Program-made: the position numbers and the translations under genes
Shown here: positions 1 through 9,619 of the stretch, piece by piece
How positions within the stretch are numbered: the first letter of the stretch is position 1
Layout of the letters: each line of letters opens with the position of its first letter
Notes under the pieces: model-generated
The model's input: only the letters and a program-made list of their open reading frames with translations
Databases searched by the model: none
What the model was told of the DNA's origin: nothing
DNA from: Crocinitomicaceae bacterium
GTDB lineage: Bacteria > Bacteroidota > Bacteroidia > Flavobacteriales_D > Crocinitomicaceae
Assembly: GCA_030830785.1 (NCBI GenBank)
Contig: JAURMI010000003.1
Coordinates: 277,288-341,287, forward strand
Length of the DNA stretch: 64,000 nt
Direction: 5' to 3'

Positions 1-134
1 TTTTCCCGACGAGGTTGTGCCATCACACCAAAAAACTCAAACTTATTTTTCATGTATGCAGCCATTTGGACTGCACGTTTCTCATCTTTTACCCCGTTGA
101 GCAAATCTTGAAGTTGCTTTACAATATCATTCAT
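1..134 (-). CDS. DNA alkylation repair protein (AlkD-like), N-terminal fragment
   Basis: Only the first ~44 codons are inside the window; the gene runs off the left edge. The translation starts MNDIVKQLQDLLNG and contains YMKNKFEFFGV followed by QPRRE, which resembles the N-terminal HEAT-repeat start of AlkD/AlkC-type DNA glycosylases that remove alkylated purines (family knowledge). The ATG lies only 16 bases downstream of the RNase P RNA 3' end on the same strand, so it may be co-transcribed with rnpB or sit behind the U-rich stretch that ends it. The family call rests on a short fragment. Confidence 0.7.
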   Translation of the reverse strand, partial: MNDIVKQLQDLLNGVKDEKRAVQMAAYMKNKFEFFGVMAQPRRE

Positions 135-149
135 AAATGTCAAAAAAAA

Positions 150-530
150 TGGCAAATCATAAGCCGGGTTCTGTACCTCTAACTGTAAAACAGTCGAGGT
201 GTCTATCATTTATCTAGCACTGCATTCACACACAGTGTCAAGCGACCTACCCTCCGAGACGAGCGAGCAACTCGTTCTGCTTTAGCAGACCTCGGTTTAT
301 TTGGTCTTTCAGCGCGTAAGGTTTACCCTGCCAAGTACATCACTGTACTTGCGGTAGGCTCTTACCCCACCTTTTCACCTTTTCCTTGGCGAACCAAGGT
401 AGTTTTTTTTCTGTGGCACTAGCTGTATTACAACTGTTTCTAGTTGCAACCCTTCCCGTTAAGAAGTACGCTGCCCTATGCTGCCCGGACTTTCCTCTTT
501 TCAAATGAAAAGCGATAGACTGATTTGCCG
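150..530 (-). ncRNA. rnpB: RNase P RNA (rnpB), bacterial type A
   Basis: Read on the minus strand, the segment holds the conserved GAGGAAAGTCCGGGC block near its 5' end and ACAGAACCCGGCTTAT near its 3' end, the two invariant halves of the P4/CRIV-CRV region. The ends are fixed by a P1 helix: GGCAAATCA (529 to 521) pairs perfectly with TGATTTGCC (159 to 151). Length is about 380 nt, normal for this RNA. It is the catalytic subunit that trims the 5' leader of tRNA precursors. Immediately after P1 on the minus strand comes an eight-T run (149 to 142), so P1 plus the run may also serve as transcript end. Confidence 0.96.
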
Positions 531-533
531 AAG

Positions 534-541
534 CAAAGTTA
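534..541 (-). promoter_or_regulatory. Predicted -7 box of the rnpB promoter
   Basis: The minus strand reads TAACTTTG, an exact match to the Bacteroidota -7 consensus TAnnTTTG. It lies about 5 bases upstream of the first P1 base of rnpB, placing the start of transcription at the RNA's mature 5' end. I see no convincing -33 TTG at normal spacing. The box touches the stop codon of the upstream T9SS gene. Confidence 0.6.
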
Positions 542-1630
542 TTAAAGTTTAACGAGCTTTCTATGAATGCTTGCTTTGGCGCTATGGGCCACTAAGGTAT
601 AGGTTCCAGATATCAAATTCCCTAGATCAAAATAACCTATGAATGCTGCATTTTGTTGTTCAAAAACTAATCTTCCAAATTGATCAAAAATTTGTACAAA
701 TTCAATGGGCGCTGTCGCATTGAAATAGCACCAATCTGTTACAGGATTTGGATAAAAGCTAACTTCGAAAATATTTTCTTCTAAAGCAGCATCCAATCCC
801 AAATAAATATCCTGATATTGAATTGTTGGCGCTCCTTGATTTTGACCAAAACCACCAACAGTCGCCCTGACCAAACACTCATTTTTTTGATTTGTCCACC
901 ATTCGTAAATTGTGGTTGAAAAAGTTGGTGGTGCGATCCAAGCACCTGAGCCAAATAAAGTCTGATAAATTGAATCAGTTTCTAAAATATCGTGTTTTAT
1001 GCGAAGCGCATCGAAGGTTCCAAGTGGTGTAGTCAAACTACCCCAACCATCTACTACAGAATTTCGCTGACGGTGTTGGATGAATTTAATGTCCGTGGCC
1101 GGATTCAAATCGACATAGGTATAACCTCGAGAGTTATAGGCATCATTAAATTGAAGCGGAAGTGCATAACGCGTTTCTATAGTGTCGGATTTAAAGGGTA
1201 CGCCTTGCCCCTGAACGTCTATTGAATAACCGATGCTATTTATTTGAGAACTTGTTCGTCTTGTATATTGACTTAAATTGGAAATTTCAATAGGCAAAAA
1301 AGCTGAAAACTGGTCAATTGGCAAGTCATTGCTCGGATTAAAGTACGTTGCTTTGTAGGGTGTTGAAGCAATAGGTCCAAAAGTTGCCAATATCAAAATA
1401 GAGCCAAAGCCAATGGGATTATATTCAGTTAAGCTTTGACTTTGTGCGCTCAATTGAGAGAAATCCCAAATTGCATTTGGACCAGTATTCTGAAAATCAA
1501 TGGCAATTGGATTGGCCAAACTCAAACGAACAGTATCACCAGCATCGGCAAAATCTGCAACGCTCAATGAAATTTGAGCCCTTGAAAATGCCGGAATAAC
1601 AGCCAACAAAATTAAAATAAGGTGTTTCAT
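542..1630 (-). CDS. Secreted protein with T9SS type A sorting domain
   Basis: The 362-residue protein starts with a signal peptide (MKHLILILLAVIPAFSRA) and ends with a typical type A C-terminal sorting domain: FYPNPVTD about 75 residues from the end, then FDQFGRLVF, an LISGTYTLV strand and a final basic KLVKL. Such proteins cross the outer membrane by the type IX system and lose or anchor the tail (family knowledge). The middle ~270 residues match no domain I recognise. I prefer the ATG at 1630 to the in-frame one at 1648 because it begins directly at the signal peptide. A TAAATTTG box lies at 1646-1653 on the minus strand, giving a very short leader. Confidence 0.85.
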   Translation of the reverse strand: MKHLILILLAVIPAFSRAQISLSVADFADAGDTVRLSLANPIAIDFQNTGPNAIWDFSQLSAQSQSLTEYNPIGFGSILILATFGPIASTPYKATYFNPSNDLPIDQFSAFLPIEISNLSQYTRRTSSQINSIGYSIDVQGQGVPFKSDTIETRYALPLQFNDAYNSRGYTYVDLNPATDIKFIQHRQRNSVVDGWGSLTTPLGTFDALRIKHDILETDSIYQTLFGSGAWIAPPTFSTTIYEWWTNQKNECLVRATVGGFGQNQGAPTIQYQDIYLGLDAALEENIFEVSFYPNPVTDWCYFNATAPIEFVQIFDQFGRLVFEQQNAAFIGYFDLGNLISGTYTLVAHSAKASIHRKLVKL

Positions 1631-1690
1631 ATTTACTTCGTATATCAAATTTAGGTTTTTTATTCAATAGAGAGGTGCTAAATTAGCGTT

Positions 1691-4600
1691 ATGTCTGAAT
1701 TGGTCCGATCGTTTGTTCAAAATTGGGAATCTGAGCTCTTATTGCTCAGGCCAAATGATCCACTAATTCATCTTAGTCAAGACAATTTTATAGAAGAACA
1801 AGAGGAATTATGGGCCCTGCAAACAAAAAGCAAACAAATTTTAAAAGAACTCAAACGAATTGAAAGAGAACGAGGTGTAATAGCCCTTGCTCGGTTTGAA
1901 GGTTTATTGTCATGGCAAAAAGGGAACAAAACAATTCAAACACCACTTTATTTATTTCAATGCAATGCCATTCTATCCCAGTCCAAAGAAATTATTTTAG
2001 AAGAGGGTCAAATTTTAAATCCTTATTTAAGCTTTCTACTCAAAAAAAACGATTTAAGAATTGATGAAAAACTTGTGCCATCTAAATTCATAGAGGCCCT
2101 TTTAAAATGCGGACTTTTCTCCAGTTATGAACCCAAAACGGGATACGCAAATTTGCACCCACAGCGATATGAATTACGCAAAGAATGGGAGGTCTTACAA
2201 TTGCAAGAGGAATATGCCCCTACCTTACATCAAATCGTTGGGGATTCAGATTTAAAAAATGACCACGAAAAATCATCTTGGGAACTTTGTCAAATTAGCC
2301 CCTTGGATCCAGACCAAGTGGCAGCTGTAGAACATGCAGGAAATAATTCTATAGTCATTTACGGGCCACCTGGCACGGGAAAATCAGTTGTGCTGAGTAA
2401 TATTATAAGTTCTGCCTTAAATGCAGGCCAACGCATCCTCGTTGTTGCAGATAAAGCCGTTGCGCTTTCCGTGCTCGAAGGAAAATTAAAAGCATTGCAT
2501 CTAGATCAATTCTGCATGTCCATCCACGATCATAAAAGCAGAAAACATTTTTTTGAAAAACTACAAATTCAATTTGAATACTTACTTCAAACACCAAAAG
2601 CTAAATTTGAAATAAAGCAAAGTAAACCTTTCAAAGGTGAGTCTTTTTGGAAAGAAAAGAAAAAGCTCGAAGCGATTTCTGGCCTTACTTTGGAAACACT
2701 ATTTAAGCATTTTAAGCATCAAGCAAACCCAAGCACCCACGCTTCCAAAAGATGGATAAATTGGATTGGGGCCCAGGTTCAACTTAAAAGCATATCTAAA
2801 CCTCTTGCTGCCTTAATGCCTTATTTAAACGCCTCATGGCAAAAAAATTCTGTTAAGGAAAGTCTTTCGCAGTGGCAGCTTTGGGAGGATCTTTGGCAAC
2901 AATTTAAAGAAAATGATATTCTTTCACTCGACACATTAAATGATTTTGTCGAAAAAAGTTTGCGATGTTTTCAATTTAAAGCAAATGTTTATGAGCAATA
3001 TACCCCCTTGCTCGACAGTGATGTCAAGAATCATCTCAAAAAATTATTAAAATATCAACAAGTTAAACAAGAGCAACTTTTGTTGGAGCAAAAACTCAAA
3101 GTTTGGAAAAATATACCGACCCTTGAGGAATGGGGTATCCTCAAAACAGCAGCAGGGCAAACAAGCTGGTTACAAAAAATCAAATGGCGCAAATTGGCTA
3201 AAACTTGGCTTAGGACCTGGAATGTCGCATTCATGGATTTGGAAATAGACTTGTTTTGCTATTGGCGAAACTGCGAAAAGCTATCTCAAATTGCTCAACA
3301 AATGACAAAATTAGGCGTTTTGAATCTCGAACTTGAAATTGGCGTTATTCTCACTTTACTTAAGCAGCACAAGTCTGAAGATTGGTCATGGTATAGAAGT
3401 CAAGAAAAAAATAGAATAGAAATGTATTGTTCGCTTCATCAGCGAGCACATCAATTTCAGCAACTTCATTTGTCTTTATTTAACACAAATGCCCGAGCTT
3501 TTGAGGATATCCAAAAAAAGGTTAAAAAAGGGCAACAAAATCTCGTTGACCAATTTGAATTGATCCAATCAATCTCCTATGATCTTTGGCAATTAATTGA
3601 TAATCCTCAAACTCAACTTGAGCAGATTAGCCGAGAATTTTGGGCAGATTTAAGGATCGATTATCCATCTGTTTTTAGTGAAAAGTCAGAACAATCAAAG
3701 GCAGCGATAGAATGGGATTTAAATCATGAAGAACGTCTATGGTTAGAAAATGCCCAACACATTATTTCAAAACAACATGCGCGTTTTCATGATTTACAAT
3801 CCTTACTTGAAAAGCCGCTAAATAAACTCAATTCAGAACAAAAATTACAAAGGCAATCCTTGCGAAAAGGCAAGGCTATACTCATAAAAGAAATGGCTAA
3901 AACGCGAAACCATAAGACCATTCATGAACTTTTTGAAGGTCCTGCAATGGAGTGGCTGCGTGTTATATTTCCAATTTGGATGAGCTCGCCAACCGCATTA
4001 GCAGGTGCTTTTCCTCTCCAAAAAGCATTATTTGATATTGGTATTTTTGATGAAGCAAGCCAATTGCCACTAAGCCATGCTGTTGGCGCTTTGCAACGTG
4101 TAAAAAAGTTGGTGGTGGCAGGTGACCCACAACAAATGCGACCGCAATCCTATTTTGGCCAAAGTTCTGAAGGCGTAGTTGATTTATTACATCAGGCTGC
4201 ATACCATTTACCAAGGTGCCATTTACACTATCATTACAGAAGTGAAGATGCCACATTAATCGCCTTTTCTAATGCGCATTTTTACCAAAACAAATTACTC
4301 GTTTGGCCCAGTATCAAGCATCCAAAAAATGGGATTTTTGATCATTTTATTGAAGATGGTGTCTATTTTGAACAGCAAAATCTCCGAGAGGCTAAGTCAA
4401 TTGCCAAACATCTGAGCAATTTACTTTCAAACAAGGAAAGCATTGGTATTGTAGCCTTTTCGGAAATTCAGCTCATGTGTATTTATCAACAACTTAGTAG
4501 TTCAGATCAACTTAAACTTGAGCAAAGAATATCCGAAAAAAGTGCATTCTTTTTACCTTTGGAGCAAGTTCAAGGTGAAGAATGTGACATCTTACTGATA

Positions 4601-4921
4601 AGTTTTGGATTTGCAAAAAACGAACAAGGCAAATTCAGCTTGAAGTTAGGACCTATGGTTCAGTCTCAAAGTGGTAGGCGACTTAATGTACTTTTGACCC
4701 GCGCTAAAAAAGCCTTGCATTTTTACAGTAGTATTCGGGCTGTAGATTTTCCTGCAAAGCGCAGTTCTGCTACGCAAAGAATATGGGAATGGTTCATGTT
4801 TCTAGAAAAAGACCACAATGATTTAAAATTGTATAATGCCAATGCGCTCTTAGAATCAGCTTCGAATTATTCTACTTTTCTGAATTTTTATCGTGTTCTG
4901 AAGCAGCGTGGGGCACTTTAG
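1691..4921 (+). CDS. Large SF1 (UPF1/DNA2-like) helicase with long insertion
   Basis: A 1076-residue superfamily 1 helicase. Visible motifs: Walker A GPPGTGKS at 225-232, motif II FDEAS at 786-790, motif [11 protein letters not shown] from 811, motif IV region YHYRSED from 847, VQGEE at 960-964 and motif VI LLTRA at 1001-1005. The Q-rich motif III and VQGEE put it with the UPF1/DNA2 (SF1B, 5'-3') group rather than UvrD. The 550-residue stretch between motifs I and II is unusually long, lysine-, glutamine- and tryptophan-rich and predicted helical. I see no nuclease domain. It stands alone, divergent from the T9SS gene and overlapping yidD by 50 bp at its 3' end. The substrate (RNA or DNA) cannot be told. 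Confidence 0.85.
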   Translation: MSELVRSFVQNWESELLLLRPNDPLIHLSQDNFIEEQEELWALQTKSKQILKELKRIERERGVIALARFEGLLSWQKGNKTIQTPLYLFQCNAILSQSKEIILEEGQILNPYLSFLLKKNDLRIDEKLVPSKFIEALLKCGLFSSYEPKTGYANLHPQRYELRKEWEVLQLQEEYAPTLHQIVGDSDLKNDHEKSSWELCQISPLDPDQVAAVEHAGNNSIVIYGPPGTGKSVVLSNIISSALNAGQRILVVADKAVALSVLEGKLKALHLDQFCMSIHDHKSRKHFFEKLQIQFEYLLQTPKAKFEIKQSKPFKGESFWKEKKKLEAISGLTLETLFKHFKHQANPSTHASKRWINWIGAQVQLKSISKPLAALMPYLNASWQKNSVKESLSQWQLWEDLWQQFKENDILSLDTLNDFVEKSLRCFQFKANVYEQYTPLLDSDVKNHLKKLLKYQQVKQEQLLLEQKLKVWKNIPTLEEWGILKTAAGQTSWLQKIKWRKLAKTWLRTWNVAFMDLEIDLFCYWRNCEKLSQIAQQMTKLGVLNLELEIGVILTLLKQHKSEDWSWYRSQEKNRIEMYCSLHQRAHQFQQLHLSLFNTNARAFEDIQKKVKKGQQNLVDQFELIQSISYDLWQLIDNPQTQLEQISREFWADLRIDYPSVFSEKSEQSKAAIEWDLNHEERLWLENAQHIISKQHARFHDLQSLLEKPLNKLNSEQKLQRQSLRKGKAILIKEMAKTRNHKTIHELFEGPAMEWLRVIFPIWMSSPTALAGAFPLQKALFDIGIFDEASQLPLSHAVGALQRVKKLVVAGDPQQMRPQSYFGQSSEGVVDLLHQAAYHLPRCHLHYHYRSEDATLIAFSNAHFYQNKLLVWPSIKHPKNGIFDHFIEDGVYFEQQNLREAKSIAKHLSNLLSNKESIGIVAFSEIQLMCIYQQLSSSDQLKLEQRISEKSAFFLPLEQVQGEECDILLISFGFAKNEQGKFSLKLGPMVQSQSGRRLNVLLTRAKKALHFYSSIRAVDFPAKRSSATQRIWEWFMFLEKDHNDLKLYNANALLESASNYSTFLNFYRVLKQRGAL

Positions 4922-5159
4922 ATTGGGGTCTTGGAACTGGGTCGTAACCAAACCCTCCTCGCGGATGACATCTCGATATACGTTTTAGTCCCAAATAAGT
5001 ACCTTTGAAAGGGCCCCAAATTTTCAATGCTTCAATCATGTATGCCGAACAAGTTGGTGTATACCTACAACTCGGAGGTAATATTGGCGAAATAATAAGC
5101 TGATAAAAGCGAACCAAAAGCCAGATTGGGAAACTCAAAATTTTATTAATCCATTTCAT
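4872..5159 (-). CDS. yidD: Membrane protein insertion efficiency factor YidD
   Basis: A 95-residue protein with the full YidD signature: [15 protein letters not shown], then [21 protein letters not shown] and GYDPVP. YidD helps YidC insert inner-membrane proteins and has an amphipathic N-terminal helix, seen here as [18 protein letters not shown]. The three conserved cysteines are present. I chose ATG 5159 (MKWINK) over an in-frame ATG at 5189 because family members begin close to this helix. Its last 50 bases overlap the helicase gene on the opposite strand. It is not next to rpmH, rnpA or yidC, unlike in many bacteria. Confidence 0.95.
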   Translation of the reverse strand: MKWINKILSFPIWLLVRFYQLIISPILPPSCRYTPTCSAYMIEALKIWGPFKGTYLGLKRISRCHPRGGFGYDPVPRPQSKVPHAASEHDKNSEK

Positions 5160-5248
5160 CCATTCAAAATTAATTAATTTCAACAGCATGCTGTGTAAAC
5201 AATCTCAAATGTAACCTTCATAAATAAATGCGCTTTTTTTATTTTTAA

Positions 5249-6208
5249 ATGATGAATTTCAAATCCTTTTTTCTTTTGTCGCTAATAACATTGAATTGCT
5301 ATAGTGTTTTTGGACAAACATTCAATAATTGGGAAGCGCAAAAAATTGAAGTGGTACAATCTTCAGGGACACAAACCATCATGCATGCCGAAGTCATTTT
5401 TGAAGAACGTTGGGATCAACTTCCGCAAGCTCAATTCTGGAAAAAAATAATGCTCCTTTCCCCTGATTCATGTTTGATAAACGTTGCCGCTACAAGACAA
5501 ATACTCAAAAAAATGTCAATACATGACTGGAATGCACAAACTGAGGAGCAAAAAAACATTGCCCGTCAAAGTCTACGTGAAGCCTACCTTTTAGATGATG
5601 GTACGCGCATCTATGTTACCACAGGAAAAAATGATTTTTACAGATTCAATGAAGTTTACCCAAGCATAGATAAAGGTGTGTCTGCATTTGAACGATATGG
5701 CGTTGATCCTTGGTACGCACAGTCAATTCTATTGATTGAGAGTCCGGCTCAACTCAGAAAATCATCAACGGGCGCATTCGGCGCATTTCAATTAATGCCT
5801 GGCGTGGCCCGATCTATGGGTCTAGAGGTAAATAATTCTGTTGATGAACGCAAAGATTTTGACCGTTGTGCCTACGGTGCAGCACAGCTTATCAAAAGTG
5901 TATGTATACCAGAAGCCATAAATATTTTGAACAAACATGGCATTACTTTTAACCAAACCGATCTTTGGTTTCGTTTATTTGTGTTGCATGTATACCATGC
6001 CGGAGCAAAAAACGTAGCAGCAGTTATAGATAAAATTGAACCCCGAAATGGTTCGCAAGAATTGATTAAATCAATGTGGCAAAATAGCGCTGCTGGATTT
6101 GGGAATAATTCGCAAAACTATACGCAACTGGCTCTAGCGGCCCAGCTAATTTTACACGATATGGTTTATGAGAACTGTACCCAAATTAGCTCCTGTCAAA
6201 GCCGTTGA
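5249..6208 (+). CDS. Periplasmic lytic transglycosylase (SLT domain)
   Basis: A 319-residue exported protein with signal peptide ending in SVFGQ. The SLT fold is visible in the second half: LLIESPAQLRK contains the putative catalytic glutamate, followed by GAFGAFQLMPGVARSMGL, the typical goose-type lysozyme-like GxxQxMP pattern, and later YGAAQLIKS and VLHVYHAGAKNV. Members cleave the MurNAc-GlcNAc bond of peptidoglycan to form 1,6-anhydro products (family knowledge). No LysM repeat is seen, unlike MltD. Its 3' end overlaps the convergent menC by 23 bp. Confidence 0.87.
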   Translation: MMNFKSFFLLSLITLNCYSVFGQTFNNWEAQKIEVVQSSGTQTIMHAEVIFEERWDQLPQAQFWKKIMLLSPDSCLINVAATRQILKKMSIHDWNAQTEEQKNIARQSLREAYLLDDGTRIYVTTGKNDFYRFNEVYPSIDKGVSAFERYGVDPWYAQSILLIESPAQLRKSSTGAFGAFQLMPGVARSMGLEVNNSVDERKDFDRCAYGAAQLIKSVCIPEAINILNKHGITFNQTDLWFRLFVLHVYHAGAKNVAAVIDKIEPRNGSQELIKSMWQNSAAGFGNNSQNYTQLALAAQLILHDMVYENCTQISSCQSR

Positions 6209-7259
6209 CCCACGCAATACATCCTTTTTCGACGACTAAATCAGACTCAAAATTGTTACGATAAATTGCGCCTGTTCCAAATCCTTGAGGCAGCGTTAAA
6301 TCATAAGTCGAGCCAAATTGTACAATGGCACTGAGCCCAATAGCACTTTCTAGCGCACTAGTAAGCCACCAACTTATTTTACGTTCTTCTGCCAAAGTAA
6401 TCCATTCTCTTACACCTGAAAATCCACCATGCAGACTTGGTTTAAGGATAATAAAATGTGGCCGAAGCAGATCTAAATTTTGTGCTTTTTCTTCCAAAGT
6501 ATGTAGGCCAATTAACTCTTCATCAAGCGCAATTGGAATGGGTGAATTTATAATCAATTCTGACATTTTTTGACGCTGTCCTGCTGCAATTGGTTGCTCA
6601 ATACTATGGACCTCTAGACTAGCTAATTCATTGAGAACCTCATGCACATTTTCTGCAGTAAATGCACCATTGGCATCAACTCTTATTGTGAGTTCTGGGC
6701 CAGCTGCCATTCTAAGCTCTTTTAATAGGCTGAGCTCTTGTTGCCAATCCAAAGCTCCAATTTTGATTTTTACCGTTTTAAATCCAAGGGCGAGTTTTTC
6801 TTGGGCCTGAATACGCATGTTAGAAAGTGAGCCCATCCAAACGAGGCCATTGATAGGAATTTGTTTTTCTTTTCGTGTAAAAGCTGTATCGAATAATTGC
6901 TTGCTACCCTTTGCCTGAATAGAAAACAAAAGCAACTCAAGTCCGAAAAGAAAAGAGGGGAAGGCACGCCAATCTTTAGTAAATTCAAGATAATGCTGGT
7001 CTTCAAAAAATGACTTCTTTGACCACAGGGGAATGAATGCCCTACACTTTTCAATAAAAAATTGTAAATCGCGTGCGTATTGCCTTTCATCCTGGTATTC
7101 AGGAGAAAGCCCTGGTATAATTGAAAATTCCGTTTGCGCAATTTGACCATTCTCCAATGGAAAATAGTACATCCAGGACGGCTTTGTATGCAAAATTCCC
7201 CGACTTGTTGCAGCCGGGTTAATAAATTCTAAGGTATGTAAAATTAATTGTTCAGACAT
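6186..7259 (-). CDS. menC: o-Succinylbenzoate synthase (enolase superfamily)
   Basis: A 357-residue enolase-superfamily enzyme. The barrel residues are all visible: KIKIG (catalytic lysine pair), RVDANG, IEQP and ALDEE (three metal ligands) and ILKPSLHGG (second lysine). The arrangement fits MenC, which dehydrates SHCHC to o-succinylbenzoate in menaquinone synthesis; a dipeptide epimerase of the same superfamily is the main alternative. I chose ATG 7259 (MSEQL), whose first eight bases overlap the rlmH stop, over ATG 7274. It is the last gene of the lipoprotein-mrp-nifU-like-rlmH-menC operon and overlaps the convergent transglycosylase gene. Confidence 0.85.
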   Translation of the reverse strand: MSEQLILHTLEFINPAATSRGILHTKPSWMYYFPLENGQIAQTEFSIIPGLSPEYQDERQYARDLQFFIEKCRAFIPLWSKKSFFEDQHYLEFTKDWRAFPSFLFGLELLLFSIQAKGSKQLFDTAFTRKEKQIPINGLVWMGSLSNMRIQAQEKLALGFKTVKIKIGALDWQQELSLLKELRMAAGPELTIRVDANGAFTAENVHEVLNELASLEVHSIEQPIAAGQRQKMSELIINSPIPIALDEELIGLHTLEEKAQNLDLLRPHFIILKPSLHGGFSGVREWITLAEERKISWWLTSALESAIGLSAIVQFGSTYDLTLPQGFGTGAIYRNNFESDLVVEKGCIAWVNGFDRS

Positions 7260-7725
7260 GGTGATAAGGCTCACCTTTAATGATGCTAAATGCCCTGTAA
7301 AGTTGTTCTAAAAAAATAACGCGAACCATTTGATGAGAAAAAGTCATCTTAGATAGTGCAATCTTGAATTGAGCACGATTATTAATATTTGGACTAAACC
7401 CGAAAGCTCCTCCAATTATAAATACCATATTGGGGCTTTGCTGCATTTGTTTTTGGCTCAGCCATTGGGAAAATTGTACAGAAGAAAATTCAGAACCATT
7501 TTCATCAAGCAAAACCACGTAATCCGTGGGTTTTAACTTGGATAATATCAATTCTCCTTCCTTCTCTTTTAATTGCGTTGGACTATAGGTTTTTGGGGTT
7601 TTTATGTCGGGAAGTGTGATGCGCTCATAATTACAGTAATGTATGAGGCGCTGTTCATAGCGCGATTCACCGACTTTCAGATCTTCAAATGCGGTTTTTC
7701 CAACAACGATTAACCGAATTTTCAT
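7252..7725 (-). CDS. rlmH: 23S rRNA pseudouridine(1915)-N3 methyltransferase RlmH
   Basis: A 157-residue SPOUT methyltransferase, the normal length. It begins MKIRLIVVGKT, has the SAM-knot glycine loop FIIGGAFGFS and ends in the family's C-terminal segment ending GEPYHHV. RlmH methylates pseudouridine 1915 in helix 69 of 23S rRNA on assembled 70S ribosomes. It follows the NifU-like gene by 4 bases and overlaps the menC start by 8, so translation is probably coupled. Confidence 0.97.
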   Translation of the reverse strand: MKIRLIVVGKTAFEDLKVGESRYEQRLIHYCNYERITLPDIKTPKTYSPTQLKEKEGELILSKLKPTDYVVLLDENGSEFSSVQFSQWLSQKQMQQSPNMVFIIGGAFGFSPNINNRAQFKIALSKMTFSHQMVRVIFLEQLYRAFSIIKGEPYHHV

Positions 7726-7729
7726 AGCG

Positions 7730-7972
7730 TTATACGGCTTCTACCCCTTTCAATTCTGGAGCAGCCATTTTTAAAGCTTCTTCAAGTCCACCTTTTAAGG
7801 TCATTGCTGACATTGAGCAATCACTACAAGAACCAATGAGGCGTACTTGAACTATGGCATCATCAGTAATATCAACAAGCTCCATATCTCCACCATCCGC
7901 ATGTAAAAAAGGACGCAGTTGATCTAAGGCCTCTAAAACTTTGTTTTGTAGATTTTTTTTGTCAATCATCAT
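7730..7972 (-). CDS. NifU-like C-terminal domain Fe-S scaffold protein
   Basis: An 80-residue protein made almost entirely of a NifU C-terminal (Nfu) domain. It shows LRPFLHADGGDMELV followed by GSCSDCSMS, whose CxxC pair binds a bridging Fe-S cluster in family members. Two adjacent ATG codons (7972 and 7969) could start it; both lie inside the end of mrp, so translation is coupled. Pairing with the Mrp carrier ATPase points to Fe-S cluster delivery (inference from context). Confidence 0.92.
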   Translation of the reverse strand: MMIDKKNLQNKVLEALDQLRPFLHADGGDMELVDITDDAIVQVRLIGSCSDCSMSAMTLKGGLEEALKMAAPELKGVEAV

Positions 7973-9047
7973 TACTGTTTTTGGTGGCGGTAATGGTTTG
8001 TAATTCAAGTTCAAAGTTATGTACTAATTGGTCAAATGCCATTGAAGTAGGTGAATTTTGCTGAAAAACTGCTGGTCTTCCTGCATCACCTGCCTCGCAA
8101 ACCCCTTGTACAAGCGGAACACTTCCTAGAAAGGGAACCTTCATTCCTTGGGCTAAATTCCGTGCCCCGTCACGACCAAAAATATAATATTTATTCTCAG
8201 GTAATTCTGCCGGTGTAAAATAGGCCATGTTTTCAACTATACCCACAATAGGCACTTTAAAGGAGTCGAGACCAAACATTTGAATCCCTCTTCTTGCATC
8301 AGCCAATGCCACTTCTTGAGGCGTTGAAACGATTACCACTCCATCTAAAGGAACAGTTTGCATTAATGACAAGTGAATATCACCTGTTCCTGGTGGCAAA
8401 TCAATAATTAAAAAATCCAAAGTGCCCCAGTGTGCATCTGTGAAAAGTTGGGTGAGCGCTTTGGAGGCCATAGGCCCTCGCCAAACAACAGCATCATCTT
8501 GATTGGTAAAAAACCCAATAGATAAAATTTTGATTCCGTTTGACTCAATTGGTGCTATAAAAGATTGACCATTAACTTGAGTCATTTTAGGGCGTTCACC
8601 AACTAAATCAAACATCGTTGGCATTGATGGACCGTGTATATCAGCATCAACAATACCCACCTGATACCCTTTTTTAGAAAGTCCACCGGCTAAATTTGCC
8701 GTAATTGTAGATTTTCCGACCCCTCCTTTTCCGGAAGCCACTGCGATGATGTATTTGACTTCGGGTAAAATTTTACGGCGCGCTGACCGTTCATTCGCCT
8801 CTAATCCTTTAATTTGACACGATACTTCTAATTTTTGGCCAAGAACTCGTTTTAAATTGAACTCAATTGCCTCTTGCATGCGCTTTCTTGCGTGCAAGGC
8901 TGGATTTGAAATTCTGACAATTAAATGAACTGTATTGCCCTCAATTTGCAAAGACTCTACTAGATTCAAACTTACCAAATCATTTTTTAAATCGGGCTCT
9001 GTAATATTGCCTAGAACTTCAAGTATTGCTTCTCTATTGATTTGCAT
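7962..9047 (-). CDS. mrp: Mrp/NBP35-family Fe-S cluster carrier ATPase
   Basis: A 361-residue protein. Residues 1 to ~80 form a DUF59/MIP18 domain (LGNITEPDLKNDLVSLNLV), followed by a deviant Walker A ASGKGGVGKST near residue 105 and DADIHGPSMP. Mrp/ApbC proteins hold and transfer Fe-S clusters and need ATP hydrolysis. Here the CxxC of some members is not obvious, a point to check. The start overlaps the upstream lipoprotein gene by 14 bases and its end overlaps the NifU-like gene by 11, making a compact operon. Confidence 0.94.
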   Translation of the reverse strand: MQINREAILEVLGNITEPDLKNDLVSLNLVESLQIEGNTVHLIVRISNPALHARKRMQEAIEFNLKRVLGQKLEVSCQIKGLEANERSARRKILPEVKYIIAVASGKGGVGKSTITANLAGGLSKKGYQVGIVDADIHGPSMPTMFDLVGERPKMTQVNGQSFIAPIESNGIKILSIGFFTNQDDAVVWRGPMASKALTQLFTDAHWGTLDFLIIDLPPGTGDIHLSLMQTVPLDGVVIVSTPQEVALADARRGIQMFGLDSFKVPIVGIVENMAYFTPAELPENKYYIFGRDGARNLAQGMKVPFLGSVPLVQGVCEAGDAGRPAVFQQNSPTSMAFDQLVHNFELELQTITATKNSNDD

Positions 9048-9573
9048 TTGTGGCTTTTATTGACTGAATTGAATGGTACATGAAATTAACAACCTTTTTA
9101 GAGTCTCCTTGTTCGCTATTCATAATTTCATAATAATTTGGGCCAATGCGACGGACACTGTAGATAAAATATCTTGCATTATTTTCAGAATCAAAATTTC
9201 CCTTTACTTTGCGCCGATAAATCAACAGGTCCTTTTCTTGCTTTTCGATTTCGATCTCAAAAAATTTATTTGGTTTCATTAATTTTCGCTTGTACTCCTC
9301 AAAGCGGTAAGAATAATCGCCATAATCTTCTATTAAAAGCGTAAAATTTCTACCAACTTCTACTTTCCATTTAAATCCACCTAGATCATGAGTAACATTT
9401 GGCTTAAGCGAGGTGCCTATTCCTGCACTAGAATTTGGCAACATCATTTTTGCATTTAAATCATAGAAATCAAAATCAAAAAGGTCATATTGAACATAAT
9501 CATATTTTTTGGGCTTTGGACTTGAGCAAGCACCCAATAAACAAAACAAAACAAGAATACATCTTATCTTCAT
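9034..9573 (-). CDS. Predicted lipoprotein of unknown function
   Basis: A 179-residue protein with a lipoprotein signal peptide: MKIRCILVLFCLLGACSS, where LLGAC is a good lipobox. The mature part is rich in tyrosine, lysine and aspartate, with segments such as YDLFDFDFYDLNAKMMLPNSSAG and FKWKVEVGRNF suggestive of beta structure; I recognise no domain. ATG 9573 is chosen over 9588 because it opens the signal peptide. It is the first gene of the mrp operon and overlaps mrp by 14 bases, but nothing in it suggests a link to Fe-S clusters. Confidence 0.8.
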   Translation of the reverse strand: MKIRCILVLFCLLGACSSPKPKKYDYVQYDLFDFDFYDLNAKMMLPNSSAGIGTSLKPNVTHDLGGFKWKVEVGRNFTLLIEDYGDYSYRFEEYKRKLMKPNKFFEIEIEKQEKDLLIYRRKVKGNFDSENNARYFIYSVRRIGPNYYEIMNSEQGDSKKVVNFMYHSIQSIKATNANQ

Positions 9574-9619
9574 ATTACAAAGATACATTTGGTTTGGCTT
9601 TTTTTCACAATTTCGTATT

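Noticed and set aside
1691..4921. Defence-island helicase
   Set aside because: Neighbours are yidD, a transglycosylase and a T9SS protein; no restriction, nuclease or other defence gene is nearby, so I did not call it a defence system.
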